Below, one piece after another: positions 9,378 to 19,200 of a DNA stretch of 64,000 bases. Within the stretch, counting starts at the first letter, position 1. Each line of letters starts with the position of its first letter. The translations under genes were made by a program, and so were the position numbers. The DNA comes from Lewinellaceae bacterium (GTDB lineage: Bacteria; Bacteroidota; Bacteroidia; Chitinophagales; Saprospiraceae): NCBI GenBank assembly GCA_016719605.1, contig JADJYW010000022.1:1-64000 (forward strand), read 5' to 3'. The notes under the pieces are model-generated. The model was not told the origin of the DNA and searched no databases. It saw only the letters and a list, made by a program, of their open reading frames with translations.

Positions 9378-10511
9378 CTACCCATTTTTTCCAGCAGTTT
9401 CTTTTATCCGCTGGTACACGGCGGCGGCGGCTTTGTCCCAGTCGAATTGTTGGCGTTGGCGGCGTCCTTTTTCTACCAGATCGGTGCGCAGGGCTGTGTC
9501 GGTGTACAGTTTTTCCAGTCCGGCGGCTATGTCGGCCACCGATTCGGGGTTGACGAGCAGGGCTGCGTTGCCGGCTACTTCGGGCAGGGCGGTAGTATTG
9601 GAGCACAGCACCGGCGTGTCGCAGTACAACGACTCCAGCACGGGCAGCCCGAAACCTTCACTGAGCGAGACATTGACCGAGGCCAGCGCGGAGGCCTGGA
9701 GCCGGGGCAGGCTATCAGCCGACTGGTAGCCGAGGAACACGATGTCGTTCTGGTGGCCGGACTGCTGCACGGCGGTGGTTACTTCGCCGGTTTCCCAGGC
9801 AAATCGCCCGGCGAGCAGAAGTTTGACCGGCGCGCCCGTAGTATTTTTGAACTGGTCAAAAGCGCGGATCAGGCGCGGGATGTTTTTGCGCGGGTGAATG
9901 GCGCCGGTGTAGAAAAAGTATTCCTGTCCGGCGGAGTACGCCGCCCGTACCGCCTGTTTGTCCGCCTCGGACAAGGGCCGAAACTCTTCCCGGCAGCCAT
10001 TGAACACCACAGTTATTTTTTCCGGCGCGATGTCCACAAGGTCCGCCATAGTTTTTTTGGTAAAATTCGAAACAGCCACCAACTGCTCCGCCCGACGGAT
10101 GTAGCGGGGAAAAAAGTAGCGGTAATAATCGCGTGCCCACCAGGGCACCTGTTCGGGATGTTGCAGGGGGATGAGGTCGTGCACCGTCAGCACGGTGGGT
10201 GTTTTGGTACGCATGCTCAGGTAGCTGTCGGGCGAAAAAAACACGTCTGCTCTGTAGCGTTTCAGCGCCCGCGGCACGGCCCACTCGAACCAGGCGTACC
10301 AGAGTAGCGGGTGCCGCGCCGGCGGAAACAGCACCACGGGCCGCACGTTTTGGGCATACACAAACGCGGGATCGAACGGACGGTCGAAGAAAAACAAAAA
10401 CTCGTCTTCCGGATGTTGCGCCACCATACGCCGCAGCAATTCGTGCGTGTACCAGCCCAGGCCTTCCAGTTTGCCGGGCAGCAAAAAACGGGTATTGACG
10501 GCGATACGCAT
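9378..10511 (-). CDS. Glycosyltransferase, GT4 family (GT-B fold)
   Basis: The protein is 377 residues. It transfers a sugar from a nucleotide donor to a glycan or lipid acceptor; the sugar cannot be told from sequence. Its N-terminal domain begins MRIAVNTRFLLPGKLEGLGW and contains TVLTVHDLIPLQHPE. A phosphate/donor site follows: FFYTGAIHPRKNIPRLIRAF, LLAGR, then VSLSEGFGLPVLESLYC, which is the EX7E motif of retaining GT4 enzymes. NTTALPEVAGNAALLVNP is the usual C-terminal region. The start codon sits two bases from the repeat tract at 10513-10580. It is transcribed divergently from the nucleoid protein gene and has no glycan gene neighbours here. Confidence 0.9.
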   Translation of the reverse strand: MRIAVNTRFLLPGKLEGLGWYTHELLRRMVAQHPEDEFLFFFDRPFDPAFVYAQNVRPVVLFPPARHPLLWYAWFEWAVPRALKRYRADVFFSPDSYLSMRTKTPTVLTVHDLIPLQHPEQVPWWARDYYRYFFPRYIRRAEQLVAVSNFTKKTMADLVDIAPEKITVVFNGCREEFRPLSEADKQAVRAAYSAGQEYFFYTGAIHPRKNIPRLIRAFDQFKNTTGAPVKLLLAGRFAWETGEVTTAVQQSGHQNDIVFLGYQSADSLPRLQASALASVNVSLSEGFGLPVLESLYCDTPVLCSNTTALPEVAGNAALLVNPESVADIAAGLEKLYTDTALRTDLVEKGRRQRQQFDWDKAAAAVYQRIKETAGKNG

Positions 10512-10512
10512 G

Positions 10513-10580
10513 AGGAGGTTGGAGGGTTGGAGGGTTGGAAGGTTTCTGGTTGGAGGGTTGGAAGGTTTCTGGTTTGGAGG
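10513..10580 (-). repeat. AACCTTCC/AACCAGAA tandem repeat leader of the glycosyltransferase gene
   Basis: Read on the minus strand, this tract consists of AACCAGAAACCTTCC, AACCCTCC and AACCTCC units and ends two bases before the ATG at 10511. It is the inverted counterpart of the tract at 10672-10750 on the other side of a 90-bp promoter region. Confidence 0.9.
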
Positions 10581-10635
10581 AAAATTGTGGAAAACTTCAT
10601 TTGTACTAAAGTCTTGGAGCGGCCCCGGTCATTCG

Positions 10636-10643
10636 TACTTTTG
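10636..10643 (+). promoter_or_regulatory. Promoter of the nucleoid-associated protein gene
   Basis: TACTTTTG is an exact TAnnTTTG match, with TTGG at 10613-10616 about 20 bases upstream. The transcript would start near 10650, so the five 15-bp repeats downstream would be part of its 5' untranslated leader. Confidence 0.5.
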
Positions 10644-10671
10644 AGCGGCAAAAATGAACATTCTTTTCAAG

Positions 10672-10750
10672 AACCTTCCAACCAGAAACCTTCCAACCAG
10701 AAACCTTCCAACCAGAAACCTTCCAACCAGAAACCCTCCAACCAGAAACC
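10672..10750 (+). repeat. 15-bp tandem repeat AACCAGAAACCTTCC in the leader of the nucleoid protein gene
   Basis: Five copies of the 15-bp unit start at 10680, 10695, 10710, 10725 and 10740. The fourth has one change, the last fades into a T run, and a partial copy precedes them. The array ends nine bases before ATG 10760. There are no unique spacers, so it is not a CRISPR. Confidence 0.95.
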
Positions 10751-10759
10751 TTTTTTCCT

Positions 10760-11809
10760 ATGCTTGACTTTTCATCTGCCAATTTGCGTCGTTTGGCCAT
10801 TGCCTGGGTAGGCAACAAAACGCGTTACGAGGGCGTCAGTATCCCAAAACAAACCCTGGTGCCGGTACACGATGTGGCGCACGAACTACTGATCAGTTCT
10901 TTCCTCAAGCCCTTCGAGAAATCGGCGGAGTTTTTTTATTTCTTTCACGAAGAAGATGTGAGTAACCATTTGGTGTATCAAAGTTGCCTGAATGTTTTTC
11001 AGGATCCCGAGACGCTGCCCGAAGAAGCCGCGCGGTTGTGCGGGTTGTTGTACGAGCACTGCGAAAACCCGAAGGTGCAGGGTGGTGAATTTTTGATTAC
11101 CTATTTTGACGACCTGTTGCTGGCCGGCGAACCGACCAGCGCTATCGGTTTGTGGAAAATCCAGACCAAGGACCCGTACCTCAAGGTGGAGCGCACCGCC
11201 GAGGCGTTCACACTCAACGTACTGGAAGGGATACCAACTGGGAAATTAGAAACTGCTGCCCTGATTTTTAATCTGGATGAGGCCGAGGGATACCGTATTT
11301 GTGCGGTGGATACGGTGTCCAAAAAGGACGAGCGCTCGTTCTGGAAGGACGAGTTTTTGCGGTTGCGCCCCATTGAGGACAACTACTTCAACACCCGGCA
11401 CTACATCAGCCTGTCCGGCGAATTCATCCACGAAAAGCTGCCGCATAAATTTGGTCTTGACCGGGCCGACCAACTGGATGCCTTGTACCGTTCCGGGCTT
11501 TATTTTAAGGAAAATGAAGAATTTGAGGTGGACGACTTTGCCAAAACACTGTTCCCGGAAGAGGAGCAGCAAGTGGCTTTCAAGGAATTTCGCGACGAGT
11601 ATTCGCGCATTTACGCTACGCCGCTGGAGGATAAGTTTGACATCAGTCAGCCGGCCGTGAAACGGGAATTCAAGGTGCTCAAGAGCGTCATCAAATTGGA
11701 TAAAAACTTCCACATCTACGTCCACGGCCGCCGCGACCTCATCGAGCGCGGGTTTGATGACGACAAGGGAAAAAAATACTACAAGGTGTTTTTTGATGAC
11801 GAAGAATAA
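10760..11809 (+). CDS. Nucleoid-associated protein, NdpA/YejK family
   Basis: The protein is 349 residues and cytoplasmic, matching the 37-kDa nucleoid-associated family. Features seen are the N-terminal LRRLAIAWVGNKTRYEGVSI, the central FLITYFDDLLLAGEPTSAIG and YLKVERTAEAFTLNVLEGIP, ALIFNLDEAEGYRICAVDTV, FWKDEFLRLRPIEDNYFNTR, and the lysine/arginine-rich end. E. coli YejK associates with the nucleoid, and the detailed function of the family is poorly known. The reading frame is intact. Translation starts just after the 15-bp repeat array, with a T-rich stretch instead of a Shine-Dalgarno sequence. Confidence 0.88.
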   Translation: MLDFSSANLRRLAIAWVGNKTRYEGVSIPKQTLVPVHDVAHELLISSFLKPFEKSAEFFYFFHEEDVSNHLVYQSCLNVFQDPETLPEEAARLCGLLYEHCENPKVQGGEFLITYFDDLLLAGEPTSAIGLWKIQTKDPYLKVERTAEAFTLNVLEGIPTGKLETAALIFNLDEAEGYRICAVDTVSKKDERSFWKDEFLRLRPIEDNYFNTRHYISLSGEFIHEKLPHKFGLDRADQLDALYRSGLYFKENEEFEVDDFAKTLFPEEEQQVAFKEFRDEYSRIYATPLEDKFDISQPAVKREFKVLKSVIKLDKNFHIYVHGRRDLIERGFDDDKGKKYYKVFFDDEE

Positions 11810-11813
11810 GCGC

Positions 11814-12103
11814 GTGTCTGGTGCGTCACGTTTTCCATTTCACCGCAGTGGCGCAGAGGAGCGTGTTTAGAGAACTGTGTCAGCCCGTTGAGAGTGGGTG
11901 CATTAATAAGTCCTTGTCTGACAGGAATTGAATTTTTGACAGGATAAAAAGGATTTACAAGATAATTAGGCGGCCGGCCGCCGAAAATCCTGTAAATCCT
12001 TTTTATCCTGTCAAAAAATGGATTCGTCTGTCAACTTCGCAATTATGGTGCGGATTCATAAGACGCCCTCTCTGCGGTGAAAAAGTACTTATGATACACC
12101 CTG
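11814..12103. repeat. Nested palindromic intergenic element, copy 1 (CACCGCAG ends)
   Basis: The left end (GTCACGTTTTCCATTTCACC, then GCAGTGGCGCAGAGG) and right end (CTCTGCGGTGAAAAAGTACT, then TATGATACACCC) are imperfect inverted repeats shared with the element at 61249-61370. Nested inside is a second palindrome: arms 11933-11963 and 11987-12017 match over 31 bp with one mismatch (TTTTTGACAGGATAAAAAGG) around GGCGGCCGGCCGCC. No coding potential was seen. It resembles a MITE, possibly with a second palindrome inserted in it, and may also end transcription of the upstream gene. Confidence 0.75.
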
Positions 12104-12133
12104 CCAATCAGCTACCTTCAACTTTAACAAATT

Positions 12134-12727
12134 ATGCCGCTGATAACACCGCTTCCTGCCGATCACGATTCCGAAGTAGCCGAGCTGGCTGCATTTTTCA
12201 ACGAAACCCTCGGTTTTTGTCCGAATAGTGTGCTGACCATGCAGCGCCGCCCCGCGATAGCCAAGGCATTCATCCAACTGAACATGGCCGTGATGGCCAA
12301 TGCCGGCCGCGTGACCAGCGATCTCAAGCGCCTGATCGGTTATGTAGCCAGTATGACCGCCGGCTGCCGGTATTGCCAGGCCCACACGATCCGTGCGGCA
12401 GCGCGCTATGGCGCCGCCGAAGAGCAGCTCGCGCACATCTGGGAATACCGCACGCACCCGGCGTTTTCGGCAGCCGAGCGCGCCGCTTTGGACTTCGCTG
12501 TGGCCGCGTCGTCGGTGCCCAATGGTGTGGACGAAGCCATTGGTGAAAACCTGCGCAGTCACTGGGACGAGGGTGAAATCGTGGAAATCCTCGGCGTGAT
12601 AGCCCTTTTCGGCTACCTCAACCGCTGGAACGACAGCATGGGCACCGCGCTTGAAGACCCGGCTTATGAAAGCGGAAAACAATTCCTTAGCGGACACGGC
12701 TGGACGGGGGGCAAACACCGGATTTAG
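12134..12727 (+). CDS. AhpD-like carboxymuconolactone decarboxylase family protein
   Basis: The protein is 197 residues, all-helical, and cytoplasmic. The AhpD-type active site is present as MTAGCRYCQAHTIRAA, with Cys78 and Cys81 and the following His, which implies a thiol-disulfide or peroxidase-related activity. The family tag 'peroxidase-related enzyme' fits the N-terminus (ETLGFCPNSVLTMQRRPAIA) and the region DFAVAASSVPNGV. The substrate cannot be named. No peroxiredoxin partner is adjacent; osmC is 5 kb away. A weak promoter-like TACCTTCA lies at about 12112. The gene appears monocistronic. Confidence 0.85.
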   Translation: MPLITPLPADHDSEVAELAAFFNETLGFCPNSVLTMQRRPAIAKAFIQLNMAVMANAGRVTSDLKRLIGYVASMTAGCRYCQAHTIRAAARYGAAEEQLAHIWEYRTHPAFSAAERAALDFAVAASSVPNGVDEAIGENLRSHWDEGEIVEILGVIALFGYLNRWNDSMGTALEDPAYESGKQFLSGHGWTGGKHRI

Positions 12728-13221
12728 TCCCGGCAGGACGCACGGCTTTTCCGTGTACGGTCGGCGAAGCACCTTCCTTTTTCAAGCATTTTTCCAACTA
12801 CCCGCAAATTGGTACGGTTTTTGGCACTTATGCGACACACGGTTTTTTACCTGTGCGCGCCGTGTACGTTCGTTCTTTGTATCCACTTTTCTTGAGAAGC
12901 GTAGACAATGCTTATTTCGCTGATTTGTAATCTTTTGCAGGTCATTTGTGCGATTTTGACAAGAAAAATACTTGGATTCGTTCAGAGTTTTCGCCGTACA
13001 CTTGTGCCCATTTTCTTTAATCATTTAATCGCTGCCTACGGTCGGTTGCATATTCCCGGTTTCCTGCAATAGTCTCCAGTCCTGTTAAAAAACAACTGGT
13101 TCCTCATCTATTGTACACAACATTGCTCATTCCAAACCGATCGCATTTAATGAAGAGATCAGTACGCATCTTCAGCCTCCTTCCCATTTCATTTCTTCCC
13201 TTCTCATCAATCATCTTGACC
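12728..13221 (+). other. Long leader region of the first giant surface protein gene
   Basis: About 490 bp without a convincing gene. The middle (12800-13140) is AT-rich relative to its neighbours and should contain the promoter of the giant gene, but no clean TAnnTTTG was found. An in-frame ATG at 13150 would add 24 residues with a second hydrophobic stretch. Confidence 0.5.
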
Positions 13222-16200
13222 ATGAACAGCAACTCGACGCAGCGCTGGCTAGCTCGCGTGGCCATGCCCCTGGCAATCCTATTGGCATTTTCAGGCAGTG
13301 CCCTCGCCCAATGCGACATTACCTGGCCCGGCAATCCCGCCCCCGTACCGATCACCATCGTGATTGACCCAATCACCGGAAACGCGGTTTTAAACAAAAA
13401 CAATTTAGGTGGTATCACGAGCGGCCTTTGCGGCCCGCTCGACATGGACGAAAAAGTCCGCTTTTACACGAGCGCCGCCAAAACAACCTTTTTTCAGCCC
13501 GTGAATCCCTACGCTGTCAATTTCGATTGCAGCGATGTCGGTTCCACCATCACGATATGGGTGGCGCTGAACGACGGCCTCAACGGACTTTTTTCCCTGA
13601 ATCCGGCAAGCGAAAGCGATCCGGTTCAGATTTCCGTCATGCTGGTGGACAATACCCTGCCCTTACCCGGGGCTTTCCCTGCCGATGTCACGGTGAACAG
13701 TTCGGAAGACACCCTGGGCGACTGTGAGCTTACGAACCTGTTTGCCAATACGTTCGAAGACATCGCGATCTTTGGCATCAACGGCGGCCCCGCCGGCCCG
13801 AATGAATTTATAGACAACTGCCTCGGCGCCCTGTCCGTAACGTACGAGCTTTCGGGTGCTACGGTGCTGGGCGAACAGTCGGCGCCGTTCCTTTTCCCAT
13901 ACGTATGGGATGCCGGCCTCGCCACGTTCAAGGTGGGTACCACGGTGGTGACCTACCGTATTTATGACAATAACATCGCCCTCGGGGCTGGCAATCCGGT
14001 GGTTATCACTACCAATGTGACCGTGCTGGACGATGAAGATCCAACGATCACTTGCCCGGTGGACCAAATGGTGGACACTGATCCGGGCGCGTGTACAGCC
14101 GCTATTCCCGGCCTGGCCGCTGCGACCTACTCCGATAACTGTATGGTGACGGCCGTGACCTGGTCAACCGATCCGCTGGATATGGTTGTGCCGGTCGCTT
14201 CTCCGCTAACGGGCATCAATACCCTGACGGCTACCTTCCCGGCGGGCACGACCACGGTTACGTTTCAGGCAGAAGACGCCGGCGGACTAACCGGCACCTG
14301 CACGTTTGATGTGATCGTAACCGACAACGAAGACCCGGTGATCACTTGTCCGCCCAGCGATACCGTATTTGCTTCCCCGCCGCCGGCTTGTACCTACATT
14401 GCCGGTACGGAACTGGACTATACGACAGCCACCGACAACTGCAGCGTGACGTCTATTGTGAACAACATCAATGGTTTGAATACCTTGAATACGGTTGTTT
14501 TTACCCTGGGTCTGAACGCGATTGTCTGGGAGGCCGGCGATGCACAGGGCAATACGCACACTTGTACGTTTAACCTGACCGTACTGGATACGCTGGCTCC
14601 CGCAGGCCCGATGGCCGGTGACACCATCGAAGTAAATGTGACGCTGGGCGACTGCTCGGCAACTGTATCATACGAGTACCCCGGTTTGTTGACCTATACT
14701 CCCGCCGAGTGTACAATCTCGGTATCCCTGATGGAAGGCCCGGCCGTGGTGAACGGCGTAGAGGATACGACCTTTTTGGATGTTCTGGTGCCCTTCGAAG
14801 AAGGCCCCGGGCGTATCAATGCTGGATTTGGCGCCGGTGCGACGTTGTCTTTCCCGGTGGGCTGGACCTCTATTCCGTACACCTGGACGGATGGAGCAGG
14901 TAACAAAACCATCGAGTATATTGTGGTGCATGTGATAGAAAATATCCCGCCGGATGCCGTGTGCAAGCCGAGCGTACTGCTCCCGCTCGATGCCATGGGC
15001 CAGGCGACGCTGACTGTAGATATGGTGAACAATAATTCCTTTGACAATTGCTCTTTGGACACCTTGTACCTGAGTCAAACGGCATTTTCATGCGACGACC
15101 TGACGGGTACCCATATTGTCACATTGACCGTCGAGGATGACGCGGACAACACGGCTACCTGTACGACAACCATTGACGTAGTGGACAACCTTGTGCCGCT
15201 GGTGCTTTGCCCCGGCAGCAAAACCGTAACGACCAATATGGGCTGCTCGGCCAACAACGTGGCGGGCATCGGCATGACGCCTGGCGGCTCGCCGCTGACC
15301 CCCGGACAATACTCCGACAACTGCCCCAATGCCACAGTCGCGTGGCAATTGACGGGGCTACAACAGGTTCCGGCCTTGACTCGGTGCCGTCCAGCCAATC
15401 GTTTAGTACCGGTATCACCACTGTGACCTACACGGTAGCCGATGCCGCCGGCAACAATGCTGTTTGCAACTTTTCCATCAACGTAACCGACAACACGCCT
15501 CCGGTATGGACCGGCGTGGGACAAAAAAGCGACACCACCCTCACGCTAAACGCCAATATGGGCGGGTGCATGGCGCAGGTCACCTGGATGGTGCCGCTCT
15601 TCACCGACTCCTGTTCGCTGCCTGTCACCGTGACGCCGCCTGCGCTTGGCCCGGGTTCCTCGTTCCCATTCGGGCCGACGACGGTATCCTACACGGCTAT
15701 TGACGGCGCCGGCAATGTGCGCGTACATTCCTTTACCGTGGTGGTCGTGGATACCCAGAACCCGAATGCCCAGTGCAAAAACATCACCACCTACCTGAAC
15801 GGTGCGGGTACCGCAACCGTGACGGCAGCGCAGGTAGATAACCTGAGCACGGACAACTGCTCCTTTTCCTACACTTCGCCCGATGTAATTTACAACTGCA
15901 ACAACCTCGGCCCGAACAACTATACCCTGCAACTCACCGACGGCCAGGGCAATACAGCGACCTGTGTAGCCGTGGTGACGGTGGCTGACACCATCAAACC
16001 GGTAGCCAACTGCGCGTTGATTTCCACAATCAACCTGCTTCCGAACGGTACCGACACATTGCTTGCATCGGCGGTGAACAACGGCAGTAGCGACAATACA
16101 TTCCCGCTGTGCGGCCTGTCGTATGCTATTTCCGTGAACGGCAGTGCCTTCGGCCCGTCCTTCAATTTCAATTGTTCCCACATCGGTACCGTCACCCTCA

Positions 16201-19200
16201 CCTTGCGCGTGACGGACGCCGCCGGTAACATCGCCACCTGCTCGCGGTCGGTGCTGGTACGCGACGTGACACCGCCCGCCATTGTGGCGCCGGCCAACGT
16301 GACGATTAGCTGCGATGCTTCTTCTGCACCGGCCAACACAGGTACATTTTCAGGTGTGCAGGATAACTGCGATCCGGCGCCTGTTGTGACCCTGCTGCCC
16401 GATATGACTGTTTCTGTGATCTGCGCCAATTCGTACACCATTGAACGCAGGTGGCGGGTGACCGATGCTTCGGGCAATTCGGCTACGACGTTGCAAACGA
16501 TCGTAGTACAGGATCTTCTGGCGCCTGTTTTCAATATCCAGAGCGCTATTGAATTACAAACGACCAGCCCGTCGAGCTGTTCCGTGCCGTTCAACCTGCG
16601 TTTGACGCAGGATAGCGTATCGGACAACTGCACCACGATCTTTGCCAACTTTGGTATCAAATATAAGGTGAACTACCCGACGCCCGCGTATGGTTTTGTG
16701 GACATAGACACGTTGGTAACCGGTTCCAGCATTTTGCCGGCGTCGTTCCCGGTGGGCAGGACGGAGGTCACCTGGGAAGTGACGGATCAGTGCGGACACA
16801 CGGCGACAAAAACGGTTTTCGTAACAGTAAAAGACGTACACGGGCCGGCATTTTCGGCGCCTTATACAGCAGCCAACTGCGGCAAAACCTATGTGCTTCC
16901 GAATACCTCGGGCGCTTGTTCCAACCTGTTTGCCTGGGCGCGGCCTAATTTCCTTGCACCGGATATCACCGATTGTGTGAATTTCACGGTGAGCGAACAG
17001 ATCAGCAATTCGACGGTGTCGGCGTTTCTGAACCTGACCAACCAGTTCAATTACAACACCGTGTTGCCGTTTGGCATTTTCGTCACGGCACAGTTTCCGG
17101 TAGATACGACCACCATCACCTATTTGGCTCAGGACTCGCTGGGCAATCAGTCGGCTTGTACGATTACGGTGATCATTGAAGACACCGAAGCGCCGGTACT
17201 TACCTGCCCGCCGAACCAGACGATTTTGGCAACTTGCCCAACGGCACAGGTGCCGAGTTATACGAACCAGGTAGGTGTGGCGGACAACTGCTCCGGCAAC
17301 GTGCTTCTGACCCAGACTTATCCGGCAGGCACAACGTTGGACAGTATTTTTGCACTGCCGGCCGATAGCAGTGTGTTTACGATCACCATGATTGGCACCG
17401 ACGGCTACAACAACGATACCTGCTCGTTTACCGTGATGCTGCTCGATGGCGACGCACCAATCCCGACGGTGGACTCGCTGCCCGACCTGATTGACTCCTG
17501 CGGCACGTTGATCGTGTTCGCGCCGACGGCGCTGGATCCGTGCAACCCTGCTGCCGACACGATTTATGCCACACCATCCACGCCGGTAGGTTCATTCCTG
17601 AATACCAACCCGCCGTCGTACCAGCTGAACCCGGGTTCCTACGTCATCACTTGGGCATACAATGACGGCAACGGCAACATCAGTAACCAGCCGCAAAACA
17701 TCACGGTATTGAACGATGTGTTCCCGCCGGTGGCCATTTGTCTGGCCAATTTGACGGTGGACCTTCACCCGGTGACCGGCAAGGCCGCTATTGATCCGGG
17801 CGTACTCAATTTGAACAGTTTTGACCCGAATATGTGCGGCCCGCTGACGTTCAGTGTCAGCCCCGACACGGTGACTTGTGCCCATGTCGGACCGGTGCCG
17901 GCGACCGTTATACTTACGGTGCGCGACCTCAAAGGCAACCCCGATACTTGCAAGACCGCCGTTACGGTGCGCGACATCACAGCCCCGATACTTTCCGGCG
18001 CGCCGGCTAATAGCACGATTGAAGCCTGCGACACCATCCCGGCAGCCGTTCAGTTGACCTCGTCGGATGCCTGTGCCGGTATATCTTTAGTGACGGCAAA
18101 TCCGGTGTCCACGCAAAACCCGGTGAGCGGTTTTCAGAAATACAACTATCTGATTACCCGTACCTGGACAACGGCCGATTCCTCCGGAAACACGGCTGTG
18201 GTAACGCGTATGATCACTGTTCGGGACACGAAAAAGCCGGTGTTTACCAATGCTCCGGCCATGGTCATGGTGACTACCGATCCAGACCGAATGAGCTGCG
18301 ACGATACGGTGAGCATCAATATCCTGCCTTTTGTAAGCGATTGTGCTACAGGTGTTGATCTCACTGTGGTCAACAACAAGGAACCCGCCGACGGTGGTAA
18401 CCTGAGCGCGATCTTCGCGGTTGGCACCCACGTCGTGACGTTCACCGCTACGGATGTTTCCGGCAACTCGCAGACCCACACCGTGACGGTTGTGGTAAAA
18501 GACGGCACGCCGCCGACTGCTGTTTGTATCAACGGTGTGAGCGCTGCTTTGCAGCCCTCCGGTACGGTAGTGGTGATGCCCAGCCAGTTCAATAACAACA
18601 GTTCCGACAACTGCCCGAGCACACTGGATTTGAAAATCCAGCGCTTAGATGAATTCCCGTTGCAAACGCCGTCCGGCTTGTTGACGTACGACTGCTCCGA
18701 CGCCGATGGCGTGACGCAGCACCCGGTCAAACTGTTTGTGGCCGACGGGGCCGGCAATATGTCCATGTGCGAAACCTTCATTGTGATTCAGGACAATGTG
18801 GACCCGACGTTCACGCTTTGCCCGCAGAACAAAACGGTTCCCTGCACCGACTCCCTGTCTACCCAGAACCACGGTATGGCATTGGCCACTGACAACTGCC
18901 CGACCAATTTAATGGTCAGTTTCGGCGACCTGATTGTGGACGACACATCCGGTCAATACTGCTACAAAGTAGAGCGTGTGTGGCTGGCTGCTGACTTAGC
19001 CAACAACATTGCAGTTTGTGTGCAGACGTTCAATATAGTGGATACGGTAGCCCCGATCCTGTCGCAATACCCGCCTGATGTGACTATTTCGTGCAGCCAA
19101 AACCTGGCTCCGCCGACCGTGGTTACCGCTACGGACAATTGTTCGGTTGCGGTGGATGTGATCTTTACCCAGGACACCATTGCTATTGACACCGGCTTCT

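Noticed and set aside
10672..10750. Possible CRISPR array
   Set aside because: The 15-bp repeats are directly joined with no spacers and no cas genes are present.
15354..15357. Programmed frameshift in the giant gene
   Set aside because: No slippery heptamer or downstream pseudoknot was apparent, and similar homopolymer indels occur throughout the window.
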